A stretch of 37,697 bases of DNA, taken from positions 1 to 37,697 of the forward strand of contig JAAYDB010000032.1 in assembly GCA_012729475.1 (NCBI GenBank), in the 5' to 3' direction. Both the position numbers and the translations under genes were made by a program. The DNA is from Bacteroidota bacterium. Its GTDB lineage: Bacteria > Bacteroidota > Bacteroidia > Bacteroidales > VadinHA17. The notes under the pieces were generated by a model that worked only from the letters and a program-made list of their open reading frames with translations, searched no databases and was not told the origin of the DNA. This document shows positions 1-8,369 of this stretch, piece after piece; the first letter of the stretch is position 1; each line of letters opens with the position of its first letter.

Positions 1-141
1 AAAAAAAGTCCTGGAAATTATCCCGGATTATCCGGCCAACAAACTCTCAGATCTCCTTCCCCAAAATCTAAACTTAGTATAACGCACTGAAATTACCTCA
101 AAAGTGTACTTGCTAGGACGGATACGAATCAACAACTATCC

Positions 142-286
142 AGTAATCAGGAGCGATGAGAACGCGAAGGGGGGGAAAGCGTTCGAACCGAGGCGTTTAA
201 CGCCGAGTTCGTGAGCGGCATGTGTGAAGGCATCAGTAACAATGAGAATGCGAAGCGAAGCAAGAAGGCTTGAAACCAGGTGTTTA
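142..286. repeat. Two-copy imperfect repeat element with hairpins
   Basis: Two related blocks of roughly 50-60 bases lie at about 142-200 and 234-286. Both start AGTAA(T/C), share GATGAGAACGCGAAG versus AATGAGAATGCGAAG, contain a GAAACC/GAACCG step, and end in GTTTAA. Copy 1 can fold GAACGC (160-165) against GCGTTC, and is followed by a near-palindrome GGCGTTTAACGCC at 192-204. Copy 2 ends exactly on the stop codon of the neighbouring minus-strand gene. No open frame spans the block. I do not recognise the element; a structured RNA or a non-autonomous mobile element remnant are the main options. Confidence 0.5.
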
Positions 287-841
287 AAATCTTATTATAT
301 CTATCATTTTTGTGATTGCTTCGCATTCTTCCGGATCTTTAACAGCTGAAAGACCGATAAGACTTCTTGCATAGTTAAGATCTTCCCGTGCGATGAAGTC
401 TTTCCCTATTATAATATAATATATAATTGCCGATTTAAGAGTATTTGCTTTTATTCTAAAAGTATGAGGACTTAACCGTGCAGGGAAAAGATGAATAAAT
501 CTGAACGTATCATCATTATATTGCACTATCCAGCGTGATTTGTCAGATAATGTAATGCTTTTATACTTACGGTGATCATATCCTTCCCACTTGCGAAAAG
601 TATCCTGTTCAATGATATTCAGTGACCTGATGATTGATATAACTTCATCGCAGATTTGTCTAACCCCCAGGGATCCGTTGTACACATCCATCACTGATGA
701 TCCTATATACCTGAGTTCTCTGACAAAATATTCATGATAAAAGTCATTATTATCACGCAACCTTTCAGCTATAAAATCCCTTATATATATAAGATGATGT
801 TTGAGAGGATTAAAAATCAAAGGTTGTGGTATATTGGGCAT
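284..841 (-). CDS. Hypothetical protein, 185 aa
   Basis: This is an intact ORF of 185 codons starting at ATG (839-841), with Leu/Ile/Asn/Tyr-rich composition and no signal peptide, membrane segment or known catalytic motif that I can name. The start MPNIPQP is followed by a probable helical stretch (NPLKHH, then RDFIAERLRDN). The middle contains aromatic and charged strands (KSRWIVQYNDDTFRFIHLFP). It is probably a soluble cytoplasmic protein. The gene is divergent from susC, so it is unlikely to be part of the glycan operon. Its TAA stop coincides with the end of the repeat block at 234-286, so gene and repeat may have travelled together. Function unknown. Confidence 0.6.
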   Translation of the reverse strand: MPNIPQPLIFNPLKHHLIYIRDFIAERLRDNNDFYHEYFVRELRYIGSSVMDVYNGSLGVRQICDEVISIIRSLNIIEQDTFRKWEGYDHRKYKSITLSDKSRWIVQYNDDTFRFIHLFPARLSPHTFRIKANTLKSAIIYYIIIGKDFIAREDLNYARSLIGLSAVKDPEECEAITKMIDIIRF

Positions 842-982
842 AAGGAAGATAATAAATTTACAGGATTATTTTAATTATAAAAAAAATCATTTTAGTACAG
901 ATTTTCACATGCTTAAGTTAAAAAATGTTAATATAGCTGATGTTAATTATTACATTTCTAACAATATTCAATTCAGTTTTTT

Positions 983-1015
983 TTTGTTTTTTTAAGTAAA
1001 ACTTTCATATATTTA
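983..1015 (+). promoter_or_regulatory. Possible susC promoter in the 842-1233 intergenic region
   Basis: TTTG at 983-986 and TATATTTA at 1008-1015 (one mismatch to TAnnTTTG) are 21 nt apart, close to the Bacteroidota sigma consensus. This would give a leader of more than 200 nt before susC. The remaining leader is AT-rich. It holds a short CTGTT/AACAG hairpin near 1156 and an inverted pair TACACT (1175-1180) / AGTGTA (1204-1209) followed by a T-rich run just ahead of the start codon. No gene is seen in this 390-base gap. Confidence 0.3.
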
Positions 1016-1233
1016 CGTTTCGTATTTAAACAGGATTAGAAAATTACTTAAATTTAAATTTAAACATTAACCCAAAACCCACTGATTATGAAGTATTATG
1101 ACTCTGCCTAATTTCTGTACTCAACCCAGAAATAATTTTACATGTTTTAACACTCTGTTTTTTTAACAGTCGATTACACTGACTACATACTGAAGAGTAG
1201 ATTAGTGTATAATTTTTTAATTAAATCTAAATT

Positions 1234-4200
1234 ATGAAAAAAATCAATTATTTGCTACGGACGGAATTAAGGTCTCGTCCGGAAAAACCAAGCAGAATTT
1301 CACAATTCTGGATTCTCCTGATTTTGTTTGCATTTTTTGGTTTCTTCCAGAGCACAGCAGTCACTTACGGCTCCTCTGCGGTTGATGATGGTCTTGTGAC
1401 CGTTACCAGCAATGCAGACAATGCAGTAGCTGATCTCGACCAGAAGAGAGTGACCGGTGTAATCAGGAATGAAGTGGGAGACCCGCTTGCCGGTGCCACC
1501 ATACAGGTGCAGGGAACAACACTTGGTACCCTGACCGATGGTGAAGGAAGATTCTCAATTGAGGTGCCAAACGAAAATGCCGTTCTTGTAATATCCTTTA
1601 TTGGATATGTACAACAGGAAATATCTGTTGCAGGAAGAAATACCGTTGACCTTGAACTTCAGCCGACTCTTGAGAGTCTGGAAGAAGTTGTAGTTGTTGG
1701 ATACGGTACTCAGAAAAGAACAACAGTAACAGGTTCCGTGAGTGTTGTTAAAGGTGAAGAAGTAGCCAAAGTGCCTGTTTCAAACATAACCAACGCCATG
1801 GCCGGTAAGCTGGCTGGTGTATTATCCAGGCAGGACGGTGGTCAGCCCGGTGATGACAATGCCGATATTTATATCAGAGGTGTCGCGACTACAGGATCAG
1901 GAGTCCCTTTGGTAGTTATTGATGGTGTTGTGAGAAGTAAATCAGTATATAATCCCAGTACTCAACGATATGAGCTGGAGAGTAACTTAAATCAGATAGA
2001 TCCGTCAGCCATTGAGTCGGTTACAATTCTTAAAGATGCTTCAGCAGTTGCACCATATGGAATGGGTGGAGCCAACGGAGTAGTTCTGATAACCACGAAA
2101 AAAGGTTCTGAAGGATTACCAACTCTTTCTTTCAATGCTTATTACGGAATACAAACACCTACCTATTATCCGGAATTATTAGATGCTGTCGATTACATGA
2201 AATTACGTAATGAGTCAACACTCAATGAAAACCCTGAAGCAGTTCTTCCGTTTGATCCGGAAGTTATTGCAAATTATGCTGATTACCATGCTGATGATCC
2301 CGACAGATATCCTGACAGTAATACAAAAGACCTTGTCAATATGACAATGCCGATACAGAAATATGACCTGCAGGTAAGCGGAGGTAGCGAAAAAACAAAA
2401 TATTTCGCCAGCCTCGGCTATTTTGGTCAGGACGGTCTGTTTGACAGGGTTAATTACAACAGGTTCAATGTAAACCTGAGTCTTGACACAAAGGTTACAA
2501 ATACAACAGGAATTTCAGTTTCCTTTATCGGAACAGCTGAAGAAAGAAATGACCTTGATGTTGCATCTTCTGCAGCACAGATCTTCAGGAACGGATATAA
2601 ATTCATTCCTACTGAATCAATATACTATTCCAATGGTCTCTGGGGCCAGTTTGCAGGTAACTCTCCCGTAGCCGTACTGAAAGGTGACGGATATGAAAAA
2701 GACGAAGACAACACAGTTCTTACTTCTGTATCTATTGAGCAACAGATACCCTGGATACAGGGTCTTAGCCTGAAAGGTTCTTTCAGTTATGATACAAGAC
2801 TGGGTTATACCAAGGGCTGGCATACACCCTTCTATTATTATGTTATTGACATGAACACTACACCTTATAGCTTTTCAAGGTCAATATCCACCCAGGAAGG
2901 TAATGTCCCGGCATATACTTATCTGACACAGACTGATGAAAGAAGTCGATCTTACACATATCAGGGTTATGTCAACTATGCAAGAACATTTGGGAAACAT
3001 GATATTACAGGTCTTTTTGTAGCAGAAGCAAGAAGTAATGATTACGATCGGCTGTATGCACGCAGGAATAATTTCAATGTTCTGATTGATGAAATGGATT
3101 TGGGAAGTGCAGATAAATCTAATTTCGAAAACGGAGGTTCATCAACCCTGGGAACACAGATAGGATATGTTTACAGGTTAAGCTATGTATATAACAGCAG
3201 GTACATGTTAGAAGCATCCGGTCGTTATGACGGACACTATTATTTTGCTCCGGGAGAAAAATGGGGTTTCTTCCCTGCCTTCTCCGCTGGATGGAGAATA
3301 TCTGAAGAAGATTTCATGCAGGGTCTTTCATGGCTAAACAATCTGAAGCTCAGAGGATCATGGGGTAAATCAGGAAACCTTGCCGGTAGTGCTTACCAGT
3401 ATCTTCCTGGCTATACCCTTGAAGGTAACAGGGCAGTATTCGGACCTGGTACCATTGTACAGGGAGCATATGTAACAACCGAGCACAATCCCTATATTAC
3501 ATGGGAGGTTGCCCAGAAAACCGACGTTGGTTTTGAAGCAGGACTGTGGCGCGATCTTTTGACAGTTGAATTTGACTTCTTCTACGAAAAGAGAACAGGT
3601 ATGCTCCTGAGTCCAGCAGTTACAGTACCTTATGAATACGGACTGGGTCTTGCTGAGGAAAATGCAGGGATAATGGAAAACTATGGTTTCGAACTTTTAC
3701 TTGGAACCAGACATACATTCCAGAATGGTCTTAACTTCAATGTCACAGGAAACATAAGCCTTGCAAAGAACAAAATGGTTGAGACTTTCGAAACAGCTGC
3801 CACTTATAACAATCCTAACCGGAGACGTACCGGAAGAGCCTGGAATACCCAATTCGGTTACAGGGCTCTGGGCCTGTTCACAACAGATGATGATGTTAAT
3901 GGAGATGGTATAATTAATGCCGCCGATGGTTATAATGTTACACAGTGGGGTACACTTAATCCCGGTGACATAAAATATGAAGACGTAAGTGGTCCTGACG
4001 GAGTGCCTGACGGGAAGATAGACAGTAATGATGAAGTTGTTATCGGATACCCTCAAAACTACCCTCTGATGACCTTTGGTATTAACCCAAATCTCAACTG
4101 GAAAGGTTTTGACCTCAGCCTCTTCTTCCAGGGTTCAGCTCTGACATCTTATTCGTTTAATAATTTCCAGACAGTACCGTTCCTGAATAATAACAGTAAC

Positions 4201-4533
4201 GCTGCCTACGAATATTATAATAACCGGTGGACTCCGGACAATCAGGATGCAAAATATCCGATTGCAAACACTGCACCGAAGGAAAACAATACACAGCGCA
4301 GTACTTTCTGGCAGTGGAGCACATCATATCTGAGGCTTAAGAATGCCCAGCTCGGATACACATTACCCAGACCTGTGATGAATAAGCTTAAAATGCAGAG
4401 CATAAGAGTTTATGTAGCAAGTCAGAACCTGTTTACCATCAGTAAACTTAAGTTCGTTGACCCTGAAATGCCTTATGATACTGGTTATCCGAATATGAAG
4501 ACATTTACAGTTGGTGCAAATGTAACCTTCTAG
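1234..4533 (+). CDS. susC: SusC/RagA-family TonB-linked outer membrane transporter
   Basis: At 1099 aa this is of normal length for a SusC barrel. Order of parts: a long basic n-region and hydrophobic signal segment (about 25-45), a carboxypeptidase-regulatory-like domain (about 72-150, VTGVIRNEVGDPLAGATIQV), the SusC signature EEVVVVGYGTQKR (about 150), a plug with PLVVIDGV and the ANGVVLITTKKG end (to about 290), then a beta-barrel to the C-terminal aromatic-type strand (VGANVTF). No N-terminal STN domain is present, so sigma/anti-sigma signalling through this protein is not suggested. It sits 25 nt upstream of its susD partner and presumably imports an oligosaccharide across the outer membrane with TonB energy. 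Two acidic D-x-N/D-G type loops occur at about 885-935. Substrate is inferred only from the GH3 genes downstream. Confidence 0.95.
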   Translation: MKKINYLLRTELRSRPEKPSRISQFWILLILFAFFGFFQSTAVTYGSSAVDDGLVTVTSNADNAVADLDQKRVTGVIRNEVGDPLAGATIQVQGTTLGTLTDGEGRFSIEVPNENAVLVISFIGYVQQEISVAGRNTVDLELQPTLESLEEVVVVGYGTQKRTTVTGSVSVVKGEEVAKVPVSNITNAMAGKLAGVLSRQDGGQPGDDNADIYIRGVATTGSGVPLVVIDGVVRSKSVYNPSTQRYELESNLNQIDPSAIESVTILKDASAVAPYGMGGANGVVLITTKKGSEGLPTLSFNAYYGIQTPTYYPELLDAVDYMKLRNESTLNENPEAVLPFDPEVIANYADYHADDPDRYPDSNTKDLVNMTMPIQKYDLQVSGGSEKTKYFASLGYFGQDGLFDRVNYNRFNVNLSLDTKVTNTTGISVSFIGTAEERNDLDVASSAAQIFRNGYKFIPTESIYYSNGLWGQFAGNSPVAVLKGDGYEKDEDNTVLTSVSIEQQIPWIQGLSLKGSFSYDTRLGYTKGWHTPFYYYVIDMNTTPYSFSRSISTQEGNVPAYTYLTQTDERSRSYTYQGYVNYARTFGKHDITGLFVAEARSNDYDRLYARRNNFNVLIDEMDLGSADKSNFENGGSSTLGTQIGYVYRLSYVYNSRYMLEASGRYDGHYYFAPGEKWGFFPAFSAGWRISEEDFMQGLSWLNNLKLRGSWGKSGNLAGSAYQYLPGYTLEGNRAVFGPGTIVQGAYVTTEHNPYITWEVAQKTDVGFEAGLWRDLLTVEFDFFYEKRTGMLLSPAVTVPYEYGLGLAEENAGIMENYGFELLLGTRHTFQNGLNFNVTGNISLAKNKMVETFETAATYNNPNRRRTGRAWNTQFGYRALGLFTTDDDVNGDGIINAADGYNVTQWGTLNPGDIKYEDVSGPDGVPDGKIDSNDEVVIGYPQNYPLMTFGINPNLNWKGFDLSLFFQGSALTSYSFNNFQTVPFLNNNSNAAYEYYNNRWTPDNQDAKYPIANTAPKENNTQRSTFWQWSTSYLRLKNAQLGYTLPRPVMNKLKMQSIRVYVASQNLFTISKLKFVDPEMPYDTGYPNMKTFTVGANVTF

Positions 4534-4558
4534 TTATCACATTTAAAAAATTAATACT

Positions 4559-6391
4559 ATGATAAAGTTTAAAACAATCAGGAACATTGGATTTGTAGGA
4601 CTACTGCTCTTTGGGTTGTATTCCTGTAACCAGGAAGATTTCCTGGAGACTACAGATAAGTCAAGGTTGCTGGAAGAATCTATGTGGGAAACGGAAACCA
4701 GTGCAGATCTATTTCTTAATGACTGTTACAGAGACCTTCCTGCAAAGTCAAATGAACCAGATAATTATGACAATTTTACTCCTGACAACGATGCCGGTTT
4801 CTACTATACTTCATGGAGGTGGAAACAGGGAATCGTTATGGCATCAGGTTACAGTAACGGTAACCACACTGTCTGGGGCGGAACAAACGGTCCCGGCCAG
4901 TATCAGGGATGGAATGCCTATTATACCAAGATCAGAAAGCTGAATACTTTTATTAACAGGATTACCGAAAACAAAGCAAATTTCTCTGACGAATGGTATA
5001 ACAAAAGGATGGATGAAGCCAGATTTCTTAGAACATACTTCCTCAGTGAAGGGTTCCAGAAGTTGGGTGGAATGGTAATTCTCACAGAGGCTCAGGACAG
5101 AAATACCATGACTGAAGCTGAATTGCTCCTTCCCAGAAACACTTTTGAAGAGACCTTCGACTTTATGGTTGAAGAACTTACCGAAATTGTTGACAACGAA
5201 TATCTGCCGGTTAAATACAACCACGGTGATGCTAGTGCAGGAAGAGCTACTCTCGGTGCTGCCCAGATGCTGAAGGGATGGCTACAGCTATTTGCAGCAA
5301 GCCCTGCTTATAATTCAGCTGATCCTGCAGTACCCAACGAAGCCGGAAATCAGAATCTCCAGAGCTTTGCCACACCTGATCCTTCCAGATGGGCTGACGC
5401 TGCAGCTACTTTCAAGGATTTCATGGAAACATGGGGACATCTTGGTGATAAGACCTATGACCTTTTCCCTTCCATGAAAGAATTCTGGTATGAAGCCAAT
5501 GAATATAATTCAGAAGTTATCTGGGATAAACAACACGTAGGTGTTGGTCTTGGAGATGGTATTGCCAACACATTTGATACATATGGAGGACCTGTATGGA
5601 TCCATGGTACATATTACACATGGGGTAACTACTGTCCTACACAGGAAGTTGTGGATGAATATCAGATGGCTAACGGACTGGACATTGATGCTGCCGGATC
5701 AGGATATGATCCTCAGAATCCTTATGTGGGAAGAGAACAAAGGTTCTATGATTTCATCGTTTATGACGGTGCTGAGTACCAACAGGATTGGATGTCTGAA
5801 CCGGACATCATATATACCCGTGTTGATAAGGTCAATCCTTCTCTTAATGAGATAGACTTCGGTGGCGATGACGTAGGAAACACAGGTTATTATTACAAGA
5901 AGAGACTTGATAATCTTCATCCAAGAGGCGGTAACCAGTGCGGTATGAACCATGTTTATTACCGTTATGCAGAAGTAGTACTTGGTTATGCTGAAGCACA
6001 GAATGAAGCTGTTGGTCCTGACCAGTCAGTCTATGATGCTGTTAATGCTATCAGACAAAGACCGGGAACAGATCTTCCTCCTCTCGCTACCGGTCTTTCA
6101 CAGGCAGAGATGCGTGAAGCAATTCGCCGTGAAAGAAGGATAGAGTTTGTTTTTGAACATAAGAGACTGTTCGATCTGTGGCGCTGGAAACAGGCAGAAA
6201 TAGATATAGCAGGCGACCTTCACGGAATGCTTATCCAAAATACTGTTCCGGCTGATAACAGCGGTACATGGACCTATGAAGTAATTGGTCTGAATCACCC
6301 GATGACATTTACACAGAAAATGTACTTCAACCCAATTCCACAGTCTGCAATAGACAGGAATCCACAGCTTAAACAAAACTGGGGCTACTAA
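4559..6391 (+). CDS. susD: SusD/RagB-family glycan-binding lipoprotein
   Basis: This 610 aa surface lipoprotein has a signal peptide ending in the lipobox LYSC with Cys23 as lipidation site. The SusD fold is recognisable from the N-terminal region with Asp/Trp-rich helices (ETSADLFLNDCYRDLP), the middle TPR-like helices (DEARFLRTYFLSEGFQKLGG), and the characteristic C-terminal block RRERRIEFVFEHKRLFDLWR followed by the closing NPIPQSAIDRNPQLKQNWGY. It pairs with the SusC barrel as its lid and captures oligosaccharide at the cell surface. The 25-nt gap to susC and the strong terminator right after it define a two-gene unit. The length is on the long side of the family, with Trp/Tyr-rich stretches that may line the glycan site. 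Confidence 0.95.
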   Translation: MIKFKTIRNIGFVGLLLFGLYSCNQEDFLETTDKSRLLEESMWETETSADLFLNDCYRDLPAKSNEPDNYDNFTPDNDAGFYYTSWRWKQGIVMASGYSNGNHTVWGGTNGPGQYQGWNAYYTKIRKLNTFINRITENKANFSDEWYNKRMDEARFLRTYFLSEGFQKLGGMVILTEAQDRNTMTEAELLLPRNTFEETFDFMVEELTEIVDNEYLPVKYNHGDASAGRATLGAAQMLKGWLQLFAASPAYNSADPAVPNEAGNQNLQSFATPDPSRWADAAATFKDFMETWGHLGDKTYDLFPSMKEFWYEANEYNSEVIWDKQHVGVGLGDGIANTFDTYGGPVWIHGTYYTWGNYCPTQEVVDEYQMANGLDIDAAGSGYDPQNPYVGREQRFYDFIVYDGAEYQQDWMSEPDIIYTRVDKVNPSLNEIDFGGDDVGNTGYYYKKRLDNLHPRGGNQCGMNHVYYRYAEVVLGYAEAQNEAVGPDQSVYDAVNAIRQRPGTDLPPLATGLSQAEMREAIRRERRIEFVFEHKRLFDLWRWKQAEIDIAGDLHGMLIQNTVPADNSGTWTYEVIGLNHPMTFTQKMYFNPIPQSAIDRNPQLKQNWGY

Positions 6392-6420
6392 TAACTAAAG
6401 TTATTCGATTATTTGATATT

Positions 6421-6457
6421 AGAGGGTGTCTCCATAGTGGGGCACCTTCTTTTTTTA
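6421..6457 (+). terminator. Rho-independent terminator after susD
   Basis: A stem of about 12 pairs (with G-U pairs) forms between AGAGGGTGTCTC (6421-6432) and GGGGCACCTTCT (6439-6450), with a loop CATAGT. It is followed at once by a run of T to about 6456. This closes the susCD transcript. Confidence 0.8.
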
Positions 6458-6558
6458 GAAAAAGAACTCATAAATATTGCTGAAACAGACCTTGTATTTC
6501 TCTGTTGAACAAGGATGATATATGATCAGTATTAACTCAGAAAAACCATTATTTTTAT

Positions 6559-6566
6559 TAATTTTG
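6559..6566 (+). promoter_or_regulatory. Possible -7 box for the membrane protein gene
   Basis: TAATTTTG is a full match to the Bacteroidota -7 element TAnnTTTG, 17 nt upstream of the GTG start at 6584. No convincing TTTG is seen about 20 nt upstream, and the leader would be very short. It is supported mainly by the susD terminator, after which a new promoter is needed. Confidence 0.3.
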
Positions 6567-6583
6567 AATAAATACTAAAAAAG

Positions 6584-8356
6584 GTGCTACGGAAGATTAA
6601 CAGAAAATCAATAGAAATTTTTATTACAGGAGCCCTGCTTGTAGCATATTTTCTTTATTTTGCCCTTTTTAACCGCTATCATATTAATTACCAGGAACAA
6701 AATCAACTATTCCTGTGGAATCTGGATTTTATAAAAGATCAGTTTTCTTTACCCGGAGGATTGGTACTCTATGCAGGTAGCTTTTTTACACAGTTCTTTG
6801 TTTATTCATGGCTGGGAGCTTTTATCTTTACAATTAATGCCTTTGCAGTATTTTTGCTTTCATCTTATATTCAGAAGAAACATGGTTTTAATAATATAAT
6901 TATCTCTTTTATCCCGGTGTGGCTGCTGACAATACTGCAGAGTAATGAATTATTTATATTCAGTCAGGCTCTGGGTTTTCTGGCACTCTTGTCTTTTTGT
7001 GCCTTATACATCAGTATAGATAAAACAAGAATACGTTATATCCTCTTTTTTGCCGGCTGGCCTCTTTTGTACATTCTGGCAGGTGGCTTTTCTATTCCGG
7101 CAGTAATTTTATGTGTTCTTCATGAATTACTTTTCAGGAAAGAAGACCGGAAGTACTTGATCTCTTTTCTCTTTTTAATTACCGGATTACTGATACCTTT
7201 TCTTTCATCAAAATTGATCTATTATATTCAGCCTGATAAGATCTTTACCTATCCTCTAATTTTAGAATTGCCTTCCTTTTATCTGTATTCTCTGATAATA
7301 TTTTTGATCTGGGCTCCTCTGGCTCTTATTATAAGCTATTTAGTTAACCTGAGAATAAAAGTAAAGAACAGCTTATTATCATGGAATCTGACCAATGTGT
7401 TCGCAGGAGCTCTTATTATTGTAGCTATGACTTTTGTTATTTCCAGATATGCCTATAATAAGAATGCAGATATGATGTTCGGTATTGACCATCATGTCCA
7501 GCAGTCTGAATGGGAGAAAGTGTTAAACCTGTCGGAAAGGTATCCCGGATATAACACTCTGGTGATCTATTACACAAATATTGCTTTATATAAAAGTGGT
7601 CAGCTCTTTGATAAAATGTTCTTCTACCCCCAGATCGGATCTAGAGGCTTAAGACTGCCATGGGCACGTAACCTGAACCTCTTTTTCGGAGGGGAGCTGT
7701 TCTACCAGATGTCCTACAATAGTGAGTCTATCCACTGGGCATTCGAAGCTCTTGTTGCAAAAGGATTAAATCCCAGGTCCCTGAAAAGACTTGCTGCAGG
7801 ATTTATTGTAAACGGACACTATGATATTGCTGAGAAATATATTGCAATATTGGACCAGACACTTTTTTACAGAAAATGGGCAAAGAAATATCAGAGGTAT
7901 GTTGATGATCCGGCATTGTGTAAAAATGATCCTGAATTAAAGAGACACATCAATCTGAAGACCAAATCAAATTATTTTTCCGAAGTTACCGGGATGAATC
8001 TGCCGGATCTGCTGTCCGATCATCCTCAAAATAAAATGGCATACCACTATTTAGTAGCTTCTTTGCTTCTGGATAAAAACCTTGAAGGTTTTGCAAATGC
8101 AATAATGAGCATCGGAAATTATGGTTATAAAAGATTACCTCTGCATATCCAGGAAGCCTTGCTGTTTTATAATTTCTACGAGCACAAGGATGTTATACCG
8201 GAAGGGTTTTCGATAAGCCCGGAAGTCATAACAAGATTTGATGATTATGCTACTACTTATACCAGGTTCAGGACTGACAGGGCAGCTGCCTCTTATGCTC
8301 TGAAAGAGAAACATGCTAATACATACTGGTATTATCTTCAATTCATTAACAACTGA
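6584..8356 (+). CDS. Polytopic membrane protein with C-terminal soluble domain (DUF6057-like)
   Basis: 590 aa with a GTG start; no in-frame ATG occurs before about residue 295, so GTG is preferred. The first 300 residues carry roughly ten hydrophobic segments (for example ALLVAYFLYFALF, SFIPVWLLTILQ, LFLITGLLIPFLSS, LIIVAMTFVIS). The remaining 290 residues are soluble, helical and repeat-like (SERYPGYNTLVIYYTNIAL, AAGFIVNGHYDIAEKYIAIL), suggesting TPR-type helices. The layout reminds me of the DUF6057 family of Bacteroidota, but I cannot confirm this by search. Function is unknown. It lies 13 nt upstream of the lipoprotein gene at 8370 and is probably cotranscribed with it, so the two likely act together at the envelope. 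The position between susCD and GH3 genes is suggestive but does not prove a role in glycan use. Confidence 0.75.
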   Translation: MLRKINRKSIEIFITGALLVAYFLYFALFNRYHINYQEQNQLFLWNLDFIKDQFSLPGGLVLYAGSFFTQFFVYSWLGAFIFTINAFAVFLLSSYIQKKHGFNNIIISFIPVWLLTILQSNELFIFSQALGFLALLSFCALYISIDKTRIRYILFFAGWPLLYILAGGFSIPAVILCVLHELLFRKEDRKYLISFLFLITGLLIPFLSSKLIYYIQPDKIFTYPLILELPSFYLYSLIIFLIWAPLALIISYLVNLRIKVKNSLLSWNLTNVFAGALIIVAMTFVISRYAYNKNADMMFGIDHHVQQSEWEKVLNLSERYPGYNTLVIYYTNIALYKSGQLFDKMFFYPQIGSRGLRLPWARNLNLFFGGELFYQMSYNSESIHWAFEALVAKGLNPRSLKRLAAGFIVNGHYDIAEKYIAILDQTLFYRKWAKKYQRYVDDPALCKNDPELKRHINLKTKSNYFSEVTGMNLPDLLSDHPQNKMAYHYLVASLLLDKNLEGFANAIMSIGNYGYKRLPLHIQEALLFYNFYEHKDVIPEGFSISPEVITRFDDYATTYTRFRTDRAAASYALKEKHANTYWYYLQFINN

Positions 8357-8369
8357 TATTAATATAACT

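Noticed and set aside
142-290. Diversity-generating retroelement variable repeat or CRISPR-like repeats at the left edge
   Set aside because: No reverse transcriptase, no template repeat with adenine-specific changes, and only two unequal copies, so neither label is supported.
801-995. 64-aa plus-strand ORF next to the 185-aa gene
   Set aside because: Overlaps the start of the opposite gene, very AT-rich, ends in a poly-Phe stretch; no support as a gene.
1175-1209. TACACT/AGTGTA pair with T-run before susC as an attenuator
   Set aside because: Only six pairs with a 23-base loop; likely chance in AT-rich leader. Mentioned in the promoter entry only.
4846-4872. GTTACAGTAACGGTAAC palindromic run in susD
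   Set aside because: Lies in well-conserved coding sequence; explained by codons.
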